Assembly: GCF_050916355.1 (NCBI RefSeq)
Contig: NZ_CP136946.1
Coordinates: forward strand, 1,736,001-1,800,000
Length of the DNA stretch: 64,000 nucleotides
Source of the DNA: Jeongeupia wiesaeckerbachi
GTDB taxonomy: Bacteria; Pseudomonadota; Gammaproteobacteria; Burkholderiales; Chitinibacteraceae
Direction: 5' to 3'
Every line of letters starts with the position of its first letter. Within the stretch, counting starts at the first letter, position 1. Below the pieces are notes generated by a model that worked only from the letters and a program-made list of their open reading frames with translations, was not told the origin of the DNA and made no database searches. Shown here in pieces: positions 25,320 through 33,229 of the stretch. The position numbers and the translations under genes were made by a program.

Positions 25320-25910
25320 ATGGCCGAACGTCTCGACGCGATCTTCGCTTTCGCCCTCGAACTGGAACAGCTCAAGGGCGTGCTGCGACGGAACAAGCCG
25401 ATCGGGCTGGACCGGCGCGAGAACACCGCCGAGCACAGCTGGCAGATCGCCATGCTGGCGCTGTCGCTGGCGGCCGAGTCGGCGCTGCCGGTCGATATCG
25501 ATCGGGTGCTGAAGATGCTGCTGGTGCACGACATCCCCGAAATCGACGCCGGTGACGTGATGGTCTACGACAGCGCGCAACGCCAGGCCGCCGAGGCGCT
25601 GGAGCTGGCCGGTGCCGAGCGCATCTTCGGCCTGTTGCCGGACGACACCGGCAAGGCGCTGTTTGCGCTGTGGCACGACTTCACGCACGGCGTTGACAAC
25701 GATGCGCGTTTCGCCCGGGCGATCGACCGGGTGATGCCGATGCTGCAGAACCTCAACAACCGCGGCCAGAGCTGGCGCGAACACGGCATTCGCGTGTCGC
25801 AGGTGATCGCGATGAACGAAGCCAAGGTCGCTCCGGTGCTGCCCGGCGTCTGGGCCCGGCTGCGCGCCGGCCTCGACGAAGCCGTCGCCCGTGGCGATCT
25901 GCAACCCTGA
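25320..25910 (+). CDS. HD-domain hydrolase, YfbR/HDDC2 5'-nucleotidase-like
   Basis: A 196-residue metal-dependent phosphohydrolase. The HD-domain ligands are visible as ENTAEHSWQIAML (His), LLVHDIPEIDAGD (His-Asp) and a later Asp in VDNDARFARAIDRVMPML. This arrangement matches the YfbR/HDDC2 group, which dephosphorylates deoxynucleoside monophosphates. It begins nine bases after panB stops, so it is probably co-transcribed. A link with pantothenate synthesis is not obvious. Confidence 0.8.
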   Translation: MAERLDAIFAFALELEQLKGVLRRNKPIGLDRRENTAEHSWQIAMLALSLAAESALPVDIDRVLKMLLVHDIPEIDAGDVMVYDSAQRQAAEALELAGAERIFGLLPDDTGKALFALWHDFTHGVDNDARFARAIDRVMPMLQNLNNRGQSWREHGIRVSQVIAMNEAKVAPVLPGVWARLRAGLDEAVARGDLQP

Positions 25911-25925
25911 ACCGGAGTGGCCGCG

Positions 25926-26525
25926 ATGAGCGCACAGCCCGATCTGACCCCCTATCTGGCGGCGAGTGACGTCGTCGATTTCGATCATCCCGACGTTGCC
26001 GCGCTGGCGGCATCGCTGGCGGCGCCGACGCAGATCGATACGGCGCGCAACTGCTTCAACTGGGTACGCGACCGGATCGAGCACTGCATCGATTTCCAGC
26101 GCGAGGAAGTGCCGGTGTCGGCGTCCGACACGCTGGCGACCGGCACCGGTTTCTGTCATGCCAAGAGCCATCTGCTGGTCGCGCTGTGGCGCGCCAACGG
26201 TCTGCCCGGGGGCTTCAGTTACCAGCGGCTGACCTGGGATGGCCCGAACCCGCCGTACTGCCTGCATGGTTTTGCCGCAGTCTGGCTCGACGGCCACGGC
26301 TGGTACCGCTGCGATGCGCGCGGCAACAGCAAGCCCGGCATCGATTGCCAGTTCACGCCCGGCGCCGAAAACCTTGCTTTCCCGGTGCAGTATCCGGGCG
26401 AATGCACGTATCAAGAAGTCTGGGCCGCACCGTGGCCCGAACTGGTCGAGCGGCTGTACGCCAGCGATAGCGTGTCGCAGTATCGCACTGCGCCGATCGA
26501 CCCGAATCCGCCTGTTTCCGAGTGA
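25926..26525 (+). CDS. Transglutaminase-like cysteine peptidase-fold protein
   Basis: A 199-residue cytoplasmic protein with the transglutaminase core triad: Cys in TGTGFCHAKSHLLVALWRANG, His in CLHGFAAVWLDGHGW and Asp in RCDARGNSK. Such proteins act as peptidases, amidases or transferases; the substrate cannot be inferred. The start is the ATG at 25926, 15 bp after the HD gene. It sits between panB and panC in what looks like one transcription unit. Confidence 0.75.
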   Translation: MSAQPDLTPYLAASDVVDFDHPDVAALAASLAAPTQIDTARNCFNWVRDRIEHCIDFQREEVPVSASDTLATGTGFCHAKSHLLVALWRANGLPGGFSYQRLTWDGPNPPYCLHGFAAVWLDGHGWYRCDARGNSKPGIDCQFTPGAENLAFPVQYPGECTYQEVWAAPWPELVERLYASDSVSQYRTAPIDPNPPVSE

Positions 26526-26530
26526 ACGTC

Positions 26531-27367
26531 ATGAAAATCATCCACACGATCCAAGAACTGCGCGAATGGCGCAAAACCGCCGGCACGGTCGCCTTTGTCC
26601 CGACGATGGGCAATCTGCACGCCGGGCATATGGCGCTGGTGCGCGAGGCCACAACGCGGGCGCAGGCGGTGGTCGTCAGCATCTTCGTCAACCGGCTGCA
26701 GTTCGGTCAGGGCGAGGATTTCGACCGTTATCCGCGCACGCTGAGCCATGACGCGTCGCTGATCGCGAACGAGTGCCCGCACGCCGTGGTGTTCGCGCCG
26801 GACGAGAAAGAGCTGTATCCGCATGTGATCCAGCAGTACAAGGTCGAGCCGCCGGCCTTGCAGGACGAACTCTGTGGTGCCTTCCGGCCCGGGCATTTCC
26901 GCGGCGTCGCCACCGTGGTGAGCAAGCTGTTCAACATCGTCCAGCCCGACGTCGCCTGCTTCGGCAAGAAGGACTACCAGCAGCTCTTCATCCTGCAGCG
27001 GATGGTCGAGGAGCTGAACATGCCGATCGACGTGGTGCCGGTCGACACCGGCCGCGCCGGAGACGGGCTGGCACTGTCGTCGCGCAACAGCTATCTGTCC
27101 GAAGCCGAACGCGCCGAAGCGCCGCGTCTCTATCACCATCTGACGCGGATGCGTGACGCGATCCATCAGGGCGAGCGCGATTTCGCCCGGCTGGCCGAGG
27201 ACACCATTGCCGATCTGGTCCGTCATGGCTGGGTCGTCGACTATGTCGAAACGCGCAACGCCAGGACGCTGAAACCGGCGGTCCACACCGATCACGCGCT
27301 GGTGATCCTGCTGGCGGCGCGGATCGGGACGACGCGACTGATCGACAATATCGAAGTCGCGTGTTGA
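26531..27367 (+). CDS. panC: Pantoate-beta-alanine ligase
   Basis: A 278-residue pantothenate synthetase joining pantoate and beta-alanine with ATP. It shows the nucleotidyltransferase motif FVPTMGNLHAGHMALV (HxGH type), SIFVNRLQFGQGEDFDRYPR, FGKKDYQQLFI and the KMSKS-like LALSSRNSYLS. FVNPxQF of the family is FVNRLQF here, a small variation. The ATG at 26531 is preferred to the GTG at 26522, although neither has a strong ribosome site. Confidence 0.95.
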   Translation: MKIIHTIQELREWRKTAGTVAFVPTMGNLHAGHMALVREATTRAQAVVVSIFVNRLQFGQGEDFDRYPRTLSHDASLIANECPHAVVFAPDEKELYPHVIQQYKVEPPALQDELCGAFRPGHFRGVATVVSKLFNIVQPDVACFGKKDYQQLFILQRMVEELNMPIDVVPVDTGRAGDGLALSSRNSYLSEAERAEAPRLYHHLTRMRDAIHQGERDFARLAEDTIADLVRHGWVVDYVETRNARTLKPAVHTDHALVILLAARIGTTRLIDNIEVAC

Positions 27368-27432
27368 TACTTCGTCAATTTGCGGACGACCAGTGGTTTT
27401 GTGTAAGGCGCTGAATTCGTTTCAGTTGGTGG

Positions 27433-27553
27433 GCGAGCCAAAGCAGTTCATTGTCGCCCGAAGCGCAGGCGCCCGAATGGACATGTGGTCCATGAGGACG
27501 CCGAGCATCGGACGGAAATGAAATGCGCGGGCGCAGCCGCCAAATGGGGCGGA
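27433..27553. repeat. Structured intergenic repeat, copy B
   Basis: Related to copies A and C. The inner stem is ATGGAC/GTCCAT (27477-27482 with 27488-27493). The outer stem TTCATTGTCGCCCGA/TCGGACGGAAATGAA (27447-27461 with 27508-27522) pairs at about 13 of 15 positions, counting one G-T wobble. Both stems differ in sequence from copy A yet keep pairing. It abuts the stop of the LysE-family gene and lies between two convergent genes. Confidence 0.75.
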
Positions 27554-27556
27554 TCC

Positions 27557-28171
27557 TTAGCGCCGTGCCAGCGCCAGCATGCCGCCGACGGCGAAGAATG
27601 CCGCGCCGCAGCAACGATTGAAGCGGCGGATGCGGCCGGGGCGGTGCAGCCAGGTGGCGAGGCGCGTGCCGCCAGCGGCGTAGGCAATCTGCCATGCGGC
27701 CTCGATCACGAAGAAGCTCAGCAGCAGCACCGTCCACTGCGGGCCTTGCGCCAGTTTCGGGTCGATGAACTGCGGTAGAAAGGCGGCGGCGAACAGGATC
27801 GCCTTCGGGTTCGACAGCGCGACCGTCAGGCCGAGCCGGTAGCGCGCCCACGCCGAATCGCCGCGGATGTTCGGTTCGTCGAGCGTGTCACCGGCGCGCC
27901 AGCACTGGATGCCGAGATAGATCAGATACGCGGCGCCGACGAGCTTGAGCAGCAGGAACAGCTCGGCCGACGCGGCGAGGACGGCCGCAAGGCCGAAGGC
28001 CGACAGCGTGAACAGCAGCGCCAGCCCGGTCAGCGCGCCGGCCATGGTCGCCAGCGTCGGCTGCCAGCCGTAGCGGGTACCGTGGCTGAGCATCAGCAGC
28101 ATATTCGGTCCCGGCGTGCCGGAGATGAAGAAGGTCGTCGCGACGAAGGCGAGCCAGAGTTCGAGGTGCAT
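27557..28171 (-). CDS. LysE/RhtB-family amino acid exporter
   Basis: A 204-residue inner-membrane exporter with about six helices. The family signature is at the start: FVATTFFISGTPGPNMLLMLSHGTRYG. YLIYLGIQCWRAG and VALSNPKAILFAAAFLPQFI follow in the expected order. The ATG at 28171 places the first helix correctly. Members export homoserine lactones, threonine, lysine or arginine; the substrate is unknown. Confidence 0.88.
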   Translation of the reverse strand: MHLELWLAFVATTFFISGTPGPNMLLMLSHGTRYGWQPTLATMAGALTGLALLFTLSAFGLAAVLAASAELFLLLKLVGAAYLIYLGIQCWRAGDTLDEPNIRGDSAWARYRLGLTVALSNPKAILFAAAFLPQFIDPKLAQGPQWTVLLLSFFVIEAAWQIAYAAGGTRLATWLHRPGRIRRFNRCCGAAFFAVGGMLALARR

Positions 28172-28274
28172 GCGGTGCGCCAGCGTGGATGAGAGGAACA
28201 GCCTAGGCGGCCGTGCCGTGCCGCGACAGTGGCAATCTCCCGGATGCGCGCCGGTTACAGTTTTGCGAATGAAG

Positions 28275-28298
28275 AAGGGCAGCCCGAGGGCTGCCCTT
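28275..28298 (-). terminator. Hairpin terminator behind ridA
   Basis: An 11-bp perfect stem AAGGGCAGCCC / GGGCTGCCCTT with a two-base loop (four after opening the last pair), followed on the minus strand by TCTTCATT. It lies 18 bp beyond the ridA stop. The T-tract is weak. Confidence 0.6.
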
Positions 28299-28316
28299 TG
28301 CGATGGCCGCTGCGGC

Positions 28317-28700
28317 TTACTGCGCCAGCACCAGCACGCCGTCGGCTTCGACCAGCGCACCCTTGGGCAGCGCAGCGGCCTGGATCGCGGCGCGGGCCGG
28401 GAACGGTGCGGTGAAATAGTCGCTCATGATTTCGTTGAGCTTGGCGAAGTTGGCCAGGTCGGTGACGAAGACGCCGAGCTTGACGATGTCGGCGAGGTCG
28501 CCGCCGGACGCCAGACAGACCGCGCGCAGGTTCTTGAACACCTGGTGGCACTGCGCCTCGAAACCGTCGACCAGTACACCGCTTTGCGGGTCGAGGCCGA
28601 TCTGGCCGGACAGGTAGACGGTATCGCCGACCTTGACGGCCTGCGAGTAGGTGCCGACTGCAGCCGGCGCATGATCGCTGTGGATGATGGTCTTGCTCAT
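28317..28700 (-). CDS. ridA: Reactive intermediate/imine deaminase, RidA family
   Basis: A 127-residue trimeric enzyme that hydrolyses reactive enamines/imines released by PLP enzymes such as threonine dehydratase. The N-terminal APAAVGTYSQAVKVGDTVYLSGQIGL and the C-terminal FPARAAIQAAALPKGALVEADGVLVL (Arg that binds the imine carboxylate and the terminal Glu region) match the family over its full length. The ATG is at 28700. Confidence 0.95.
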   Translation of the reverse strand: MSKTIIHSDHAPAAVGTYSQAVKVGDTVYLSGQIGLDPQSGVLVDGFEAQCHQVFKNLRAVCLASGGDLADIVKLGVFVTDLANFAKLNEIMSDYFTAPFPARAAIQAAALPKGALVEADGVLVLAQ

Positions 28701-28894
28701 GAAGCGTTTTCCGGTGGCGTTGAAGAGGTCGTTATTGTAGCGACGATTGCGGCCCCGGCGCCGATATCCTGCCGGCCATCGGCCCGGCATCCATTGATTT
28801 GGCATATCCCGCTTGCGTCGCGCGGGACGGCGAACTCTAAAGAGGAAAGATGCGCCGTCGGCGTGTCCTTACTGACTCTTTGAAGGAGTACGTC

Positions 28895-29197
28895 ATGCAG
28901 ACGGTTCTTCGTCACCGGGCCGCGCTCGTCGTCGCGGCCGTTACCCTGACCCTGCTCGGTGGCTGTGCGAGCGACAGCGCGCTCAAGGCCGCGGTCGACA
29001 AGGCTCAGGCGACCGCCGATCAGGCGCTCGCCAAGGCCAATGCCAATGCCGCCGCCGCAAACAGTGCGGCCGCGATGGCGCAACAAGCCAACCAGAAGTC
29101 CGATCAGGCACTGGCCGAAGCGAAGGCGGCACGCCAGGAAGCTGCGGCAGCCAATGAAAAGGTCGACCGGGCGTTCAAGAAGTCGATGATGAAATGA
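28895..29197 (+). CDS. Lpp-like alanine-rich outer-membrane lipoprotein
   Basis: A 100-residue lipoprotein. The signal peptide ends in the lipobox LLGG-Cys24. The mature part is a heptad-patterned, Ala-rich coiled coil (KAQATADQALAKANANAAA and similar), ending in KKSMMK with a C-terminal lysine. That is the layout of Braun's lipoprotein and OprI, where the last lysine is linked to peptidoglycan. An AAGGAG six bases before the ATG at 28895 fixes the start. Two L,D-transpeptidase genes, the enzyme class that makes such links, follow immediately. The anchoring role is inferred. Confidence 0.8.
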   Translation: MQTVLRHRAALVVAAVTLTLLGGCASDSALKAAVDKAQATADQALAKANANAAAANSAAAMAQQANQKSDQALAEAKAARQEAAAANEKVDRAFKKSMMK

Positions 29198-29261
29198 TGC
29201 ATGAAGCGGGGCGCACCACCATGCGTCCCGCCGGTCCGCGCGCGGGCTCAGGCCCGCCGGA

Positions 29262-29801
29262 TCAACGAATCTCGACCCGCATGCCGACGTCGGCCCACTC
29301 GCCGAAGGCCGCCAGCGCGTCGTTGTCGAGCGCGACGCAGCCGTCGGTCCAGTTGAACGACCGGTGGATGTCCGGGTTGCCCATGCCGACGCCATGAATG
29401 CCGATCCAGCCGCCAAGGATGGACCGCTGCACGGCACGGTGTCCGGCATCGTTCTGCTGTGCGATCAGATCGCGGGTGGCGGCGGACAGCCGGCCATCGC
29501 GGAACGCTTGCTCGGCTTGCGCGGTCTGAGGGTAATCCAGCTCGTAAAAGGTGACGAAGCGATGCGATTTGCGAATCGCCCGGATTCGATAGTTGCCGCG
29601 GGGCGTCGTGTTGTCGCCGCGGTAATGCACGTCCGACACGCCACCGCTGCCGATCGCGACGTGGTCGACGGTGAGCAGGGCGACGCCCGAGGTCGAAAAA
29701 ACGGTCAGCGTCTGCGCGCCGGTATCGACCAGCGCCCAGGGCTCGGCGCGGGCGCTCAGCGTGGCAAGCAGCAGGACGGGCAACAACAGACGGATACGCA
29801 T
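29262..29801 (-). CDS. L,D-transpeptidase (YkuD/ErfK domain), exported
   Basis: A 179-residue protein with a signal peptide (MRIRLLLPVLLLATLSARA). The YkuD active site is IGIHGVGMGNPD through FNWTDGCVALDN, with the catalytic His and Cys. It is a single-domain enzyme without LysM. L,D-transpeptidases either form 3-3 cross-links or attach lipoproteins to meso-DAP. It converges on the Lpp-like lipoprotein gene and is divergent from the second L,D-transpeptidase with only 30 bp or less between starts. Confidence 0.88.
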   Translation of the reverse strand: MRIRLLLPVLLLATLSARAEPWALVDTGAQTLTVFSTSGVALLTVDHVAIGSGGVSDVHYRGDNTTPRGNYRIRAIRKSHRFVTFYELDYPQTAQAEQAFRDGRLSAATRDLIAQQNDAGHRAVQRSILGGWIGIHGVGMGNPDIHRSFNWTDGCVALDNDALAAFGEWADVGMRVEIR

Positions 29802-29831
29802 CGTCGGACTCCGCGGCTGGCCGCTGCGCTC

Positions 29832-30872
29832 ATGCTCGGGGCGACCATGCTGGTTTCGACCATTGCCGTAGCGGCAACGTTCGCTTTACCCAAGGATGGC
29901 AGCACCCTGGTCGGTGAAGTCAAGGTCGTCGTGCCGACGCCCGACAATACGCTGCTCGACCTGATGCGCCATTTCGATCTGGGTTACGACGAAATCACCA
30001 GTGCCAACCCGGGGGTGCCGGTGTGGACGCCGGGCGCGAACACGCGGGTGGTGATTCCGACCCGCTTCATCCTGCCGCCCAAGCCGTGGCAGGGCATCGT
30101 CGTCAATATTCCGCAGCGGCGGATGTTCTATTTCCCGCCACCGAAGAAAGGCCAGCCGGCGCAGGTGATCACCTATCCGATCAGCATCGCCCGCGAGGGC
30201 TGGTCGACGCCGCTCGGCACCAGCAAGGTCACCGCAAAATACCGCGATCCGGGCTGGTTCGTGCCCAAGAGCATTCGCGACGAACACCGCGAGGAAGAGG
30301 GCGTCGAGCTGCCCGAGTATTTCCCGCCCGGCCCCGACAACCCGATGGGCATGCTGGCGATGAAGACCGGCTGGCCGGGGATTTTCCTGCACGCGACCAA
30401 CCGGCCGTGGGGCATCGGCATGCGCACCAGCCACGGCTGCATGCACCTGTACGCCGAGGATGCGGCCGAATTGTTTCCGCAGTTGAAGATCGGCACGCCG
30501 TTCCGGGTGATCAACCAGTCGGTGCTGGTCGGTGATGCCGGCGGGCAGGTGTGGATGGCGAGTTACGACGGCGTCGGCGAGTACCCGGATCAGGCCGCGC
30601 CGGAAACGCTGGCGGCCAGCCTGCTCGACCAGCGTATCTTGGAGGCGGTGCTGGCCGACCAGCCGCTGGATCAGGATCGGATCCGCAGGTTGCTGGCCGA
30701 ACCCAGTGCGATACCGCAGGCGCTGAATGCCGACAGCCCGGCACTGGCCGACGCGCTGGCGGCGCTGCCGGCCGAGCCCTACGCCTTTGCGCCGTACGGT
30801 ATCGATGCCAACGATGCATCGCTGCCGGAACCGCGCCAGCGGGGCGGTGCGGCCGCGTCGACCGCACCCTGA
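29832..30872 (+). CDS. L,D-transpeptidase with LysM-like N-terminus, ErfK/YbiS type
   Basis: A protein of about 346 residues. After a signal segment (LVSTIAVAATF) comes a LysM-like part (NTLLDLMRHFDLGYDEITSANPGV), then the YkuD domain with ITYPISIAREGWSTPLG, FLHATNRPWGIGMRTSHGCMHLY (catalytic His and Cys) and a C-terminal tail. This matches ErfK/YbiS, which attach Lpp to peptidoglycan in E. coli. The start is uncertain: the ATG at 29832 leaves a signal peptide with no basic N-terminus, and in-frame codons upstream (RRTPRLAAAL) would supply one, perhaps from a CTG. Confidence 0.85.
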   Translation: MLGATMLVSTIAVAATFALPKDGSTLVGEVKVVVPTPDNTLLDLMRHFDLGYDEITSANPGVPVWTPGANTRVVIPTRFILPPKPWQGIVVNIPQRRMFYFPPPKKGQPAQVITYPISIAREGWSTPLGTSKVTAKYRDPGWFVPKSIRDEHREEEGVELPEYFPPGPDNPMGMLAMKTGWPGIFLHATNRPWGIGMRTSHGCMHLYAEDAAELFPQLKIGTPFRVINQSVLVGDAGGQVWMASYDGVGEYPDQAAPETLAASLLDQRILEAVLADQPLDQDRIRRLLAEPSAIPQALNADSPALADALAALPAEPYAFAPYGIDANDASLPEPRQRGGAAASTAP

Positions 30873-30879
30873 GTCTGGC

Positions 30880-31293
30880 TCAGCGGCCGAGTTCGCCGGC
30901 CCGCTCTGGCTGGTAGACGACGTCGAGGATCGTCACGCTGGTCGTCCTGCCACCCGGCGCCGGCCAGCCGATCTGCTGGCCGACCGACAGGCCCAGCAAG
31001 GCACTGCCGACCGGTGCGGTGATCGAAATCTGCCCGGTGGCGCCGTTCAGGTCCTTCGGATAGCACAGCGTCAGCTCGAAGTGCTGATCCGAGCCGGCGA
31101 TGTCGAAGCGCACGCGCGAGCGCATTGTCACCACATCGGCAGGCATTTCCGCCGGGTCGAGCTGCGTCGCGCGATCAAGTTCTGCGCGCAATGCCGCGGC
31201 GCCGGGGAAGGCGCTGGCGGGCAGCGTATCGATCAGCTCGTACAGGCGATCGGCGTCGAGCGACGACACCGTGATCGGGGGCAATGCGGACAT
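30880..31293 (-). CDS. rnk: Nucleoside diphosphate kinase regulator Rnk (GreA/GreB C-terminal fold)
   Basis: A 137-residue protein of the GreA-like Rnk family, which bind RNA polymerase and influence NTP balance. A short N-terminal coiled coil (DADRLYELIDTL to RAELDRATQL) is followed by the FKBP-like domain (VTMRSRVRFDI, LCYPKD, ISITAPVGSALLGLSVGQQI). Its stop lies seven bases from the stop of the convergent L,D-transpeptidase. Confidence 0.9.
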   Translation of the reverse strand: MSALPPITVSSLDADRLYELIDTLPASAFPGAAALRAELDRATQLDPAEMPADVVTMRSRVRFDIAGSDQHFELTLCYPKDLNGATGQISITAPVGSALLGLSVGQQIGWPAPGGRTTSVTILDVVYQPERAGELGR

Positions 31294-31533
31294 GGGAAAG
31301 CCTCATCAAAATGCATGAAGCCCATTAGACCGCGGTACTTGGGGTTGTTCCCTGTCCGGGCGCAAAGGGGGAGGCAATGTGCTGCATGCATCGACCTGCT
31401 AGCGCGCGGCCTGTCGTCGGCGGAGGAGCGGGCCATGGCCTGTATCGGCGCCGGTGAGGGATCGCCGCAGCTGCCAGCAGCGCCGCGATTTTGTTACGAT
31501 CGCAGCGTCGCGATCCAGGTCGCGGCATCACGC

Positions 31534-31669
31534 GTCTTCAGGGCGGGGTGAAATTCCCCACCGGCGGTAGGGCTCGAACAGAGCCAAGCCCGCGAGCGCC
31601 TGCGCCAGCAGGGTCAGCAGATCCGGTCAGATTCCGGAGCCGACGGTTAGAGTCCGGATGAGAGAAGAC
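31534..31669 (+). promoter_or_regulatory. FMN riboswitch (RFN element)
   Basis: The conserved RFN blocks are all present: TCTTCAGGGCGGGGTGAAA, CCCCACCGGCGGTA, AGCCCGCGAGCGC, GGTCAGCAGATCCGGT, CCGACGGTTAGAGTC and GGATGAGAGAAGA, with the closing helix TCTTC/GAAGA. It lies 100 bp upstream of ribB and should lower ribB expression when FMN is plentiful. Confidence 0.97.
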
Positions 31670-31768
31670 CAGGTTGGCCCGCATGCCGAGTGGCAGGCGG
31701 ACGGCCGTCTCCGACCCGGTTCCGGGTTGGCCCTGAACGCTTTCGCCAATTTGCGGAGCGTTTCCCCC

Positions 31769-32431
31769 ATGTCCAAGTTCGACCAGTATTTTTCCACTAC
31801 CCATCCCCAACAACGGCTCGAAGCCGCCATCATCGCCACCGGTATTGGCCGCCCCGTCGTGCTGCTCGACGACGAGGATCGCGAGAACGAGGCCGACCTG
31901 ATCGTCGCCGCCGAACGCATCGCCGCCGCCAGCATGGCGCAGATGATCCGCGACGGTAGCGGCATCGTTTGCCTGTGTCTGAGCGATGCCGCGCTGAACC
32001 GTTTGCAGTTGCCGCAGATGGTTGCGCACAACGGCAGCCGCAACAGCACGGCGTTCACGGTATCGATCGAAGCACGCGATGGCGTCGCCACCGGCGTGTC
32101 GGCCGCCGACCGGGTGACGACGATCCATGCGGCGCTGAGTCTTGACCCGGCGCAGCTCGTCAGTCCCGGCCATGTCTTCCCGCTGCGTGCCCGTCCTGGC
32201 GGCGTGCTCGAACGCCGCGGCCATACCGAAGGGTCGATCGAACTGGCCCAGCTCGCCGGCCTGAGCGATGCATCGGTGCTGTGCGAGCTGATGAACCCGG
32301 ACGGTACGATGATGCGCGGCGATGCGGTCATCGCCTATGCCGAACAGCACGGCCTGCCGGTGCTGACGATAGCCGATCTGGTGTGGCTGCGGCAGCAGGT
32401 GGCGCAGCGAGAGACAGCGATGGCTGCTTGA
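31769..32431 (+). CDS. ribB: 3,4-dihydroxy-2-butanone 4-phosphate synthase
   Basis: A 220-residue enzyme that converts ribulose 5-phosphate to the four-carbon precursor of riboflavin. Motifs are VVLLDDEDRENEADLIVAAE (metal-binding acidic loop), NSTAFTVSIEARDGVATGVSAADR and SPGHVFPLRARPGGVLERRGHTEGS. It is the single-domain form, without a fused GTP cyclohydrolase. The ATG at 31769 is chosen because the homologous protein starts here; upstream frame is riboswitch. Confidence 0.95.
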   Translation: MSKFDQYFSTTHPQQRLEAAIIATGIGRPVVLLDDEDRENEADLIVAAERIAAASMAQMIRDGSGIVCLCLSDAALNRLQLPQMVAHNGSRNSTAFTVSIEARDGVATGVSAADRVTTIHAALSLDPAQLVSPGHVFPLRARPGGVLERRGHTEGSIELAQLAGLSDASVLCELMNPDGTMMRGDAVIAYAEQHGLPVLTIADLVWLRQQVAQRETAMAA

Positions 32432-32434
32432 TGA

Positions 32435-32464
32435 AAAACGGCACGCCGAGGCGTGCCGTTTTCT
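32435..32464 (+). terminator. Intrinsic terminator of ribB
   Basis: A 10-bp stem ACGGCACGCC / GGCGTGCCGT followed by TTTTC, a few bases after the ribB stop. Confidence 0.85.
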
Positions 32465-32483
32465 CCAGAATTGAAAGCAAAAT

Positions 32484-33014
32484 CTAACCGCAACTTCCGA
32501 TGGAAACCTCATGGCCACGGAAAAATCCGTCAGAGCCCAACACGCATAGCCAATCTCCTTCCTTGCTCTTGAATGAGTATTCAGTAGGGCATAGTCCACC
32601 GAAAGCGTGGACGGATTTCAGCTCTTCATTTGAAAGGCGGGCTCTCATTTTCTTCTGTATCGCAGCGTTGATATCACAGTCGAGGGTGATGCCCACGCTA
32701 ATAAGCAGTCCCAAAAGTGTGCCGAACAATATTGCAAGCGATAGCAGGAATGGCCAGATGCTTCTTGTAAATATCGAGTGAATCAGCCCGAAGACTGGGG
32801 GCGAGATCGAGAAAAGTGCTGATATCGATAACAACGCGTTTGATGCGTTTATTTCGGCTGTGGATGGCATGTAGCCCCATGCCGATAGCCTTACCCGGTA
32901 AGCTGTTGCGCTGAGGCAGATGATCCAGTAAGCGATCAGTAGACTCAAGTAGCGAGTCAGGATTGTCGTATTTTTTATATCTTTTTCTGGCGTCCATTCT
33001 GGATGCGAGGTCAT
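32484..33014 (-). CDS. Unknown membrane protein, AT-rich
   Basis: A 176-residue protein starting MTSHPEWTPEKD. Four hydrophobic segments are visible: LSLLIAYWIICLSATAY, ALLSISALFSISPPVFGLI, and two within SIWPFLLSLAILFGTLLGLLISVGI. A hydrophilic C-terminal part carries two well-spaced cysteines (GLCPTEY, WLCVLG). I do not recognise the family. Base composition is clearly lower in GC than the flanking ribB and hemW genes, and no partner gene is nearby, so lateral acquisition is likely. Confidence 0.55.
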   Translation of the reverse strand: MTSHPEWTPEKDIKNTTILTRYLSLLIAYWIICLSATAYRVRLSAWGYMPSTAEINASNALLSISALFSISPPVFGLIHSIFTRSIWPFLLSLAILFGTLLGLLISVGITLDCDINAAIQKKMRARLSNEELKSVHAFGGLCPTEYSFKSKEGDWLCVLGSDGFFRGHEVSIGSCG

Positions 33015-33229
33015 GGGTTTCCTAGCGATAAGCATTTTCCGCATGCGGGAGCCGTGTATATAGATCAGTTATTCGCTCGGTGCTCGATTTGTATTAATCT
33101 GCGCATTAGGCATTGAGTGCGTATTACTCGGTCAAAACGTCCGGAGGTTGGGTTCTGGTTCGTAAAATCTGACCGTGTTGCATCTCCTGCTGTGAGTGAA
33201 GGCCAAAGGGGTACCGTTTTGTTTTTCTT

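Noticed and set aside
27433..27553. Repeat copies A-C as fragments of a coding gene or insertion sequence
   Set aside because: No shared reading frame continues past the repeat and no transposase remnant is present. The changes preserve base pairing rather than codons.
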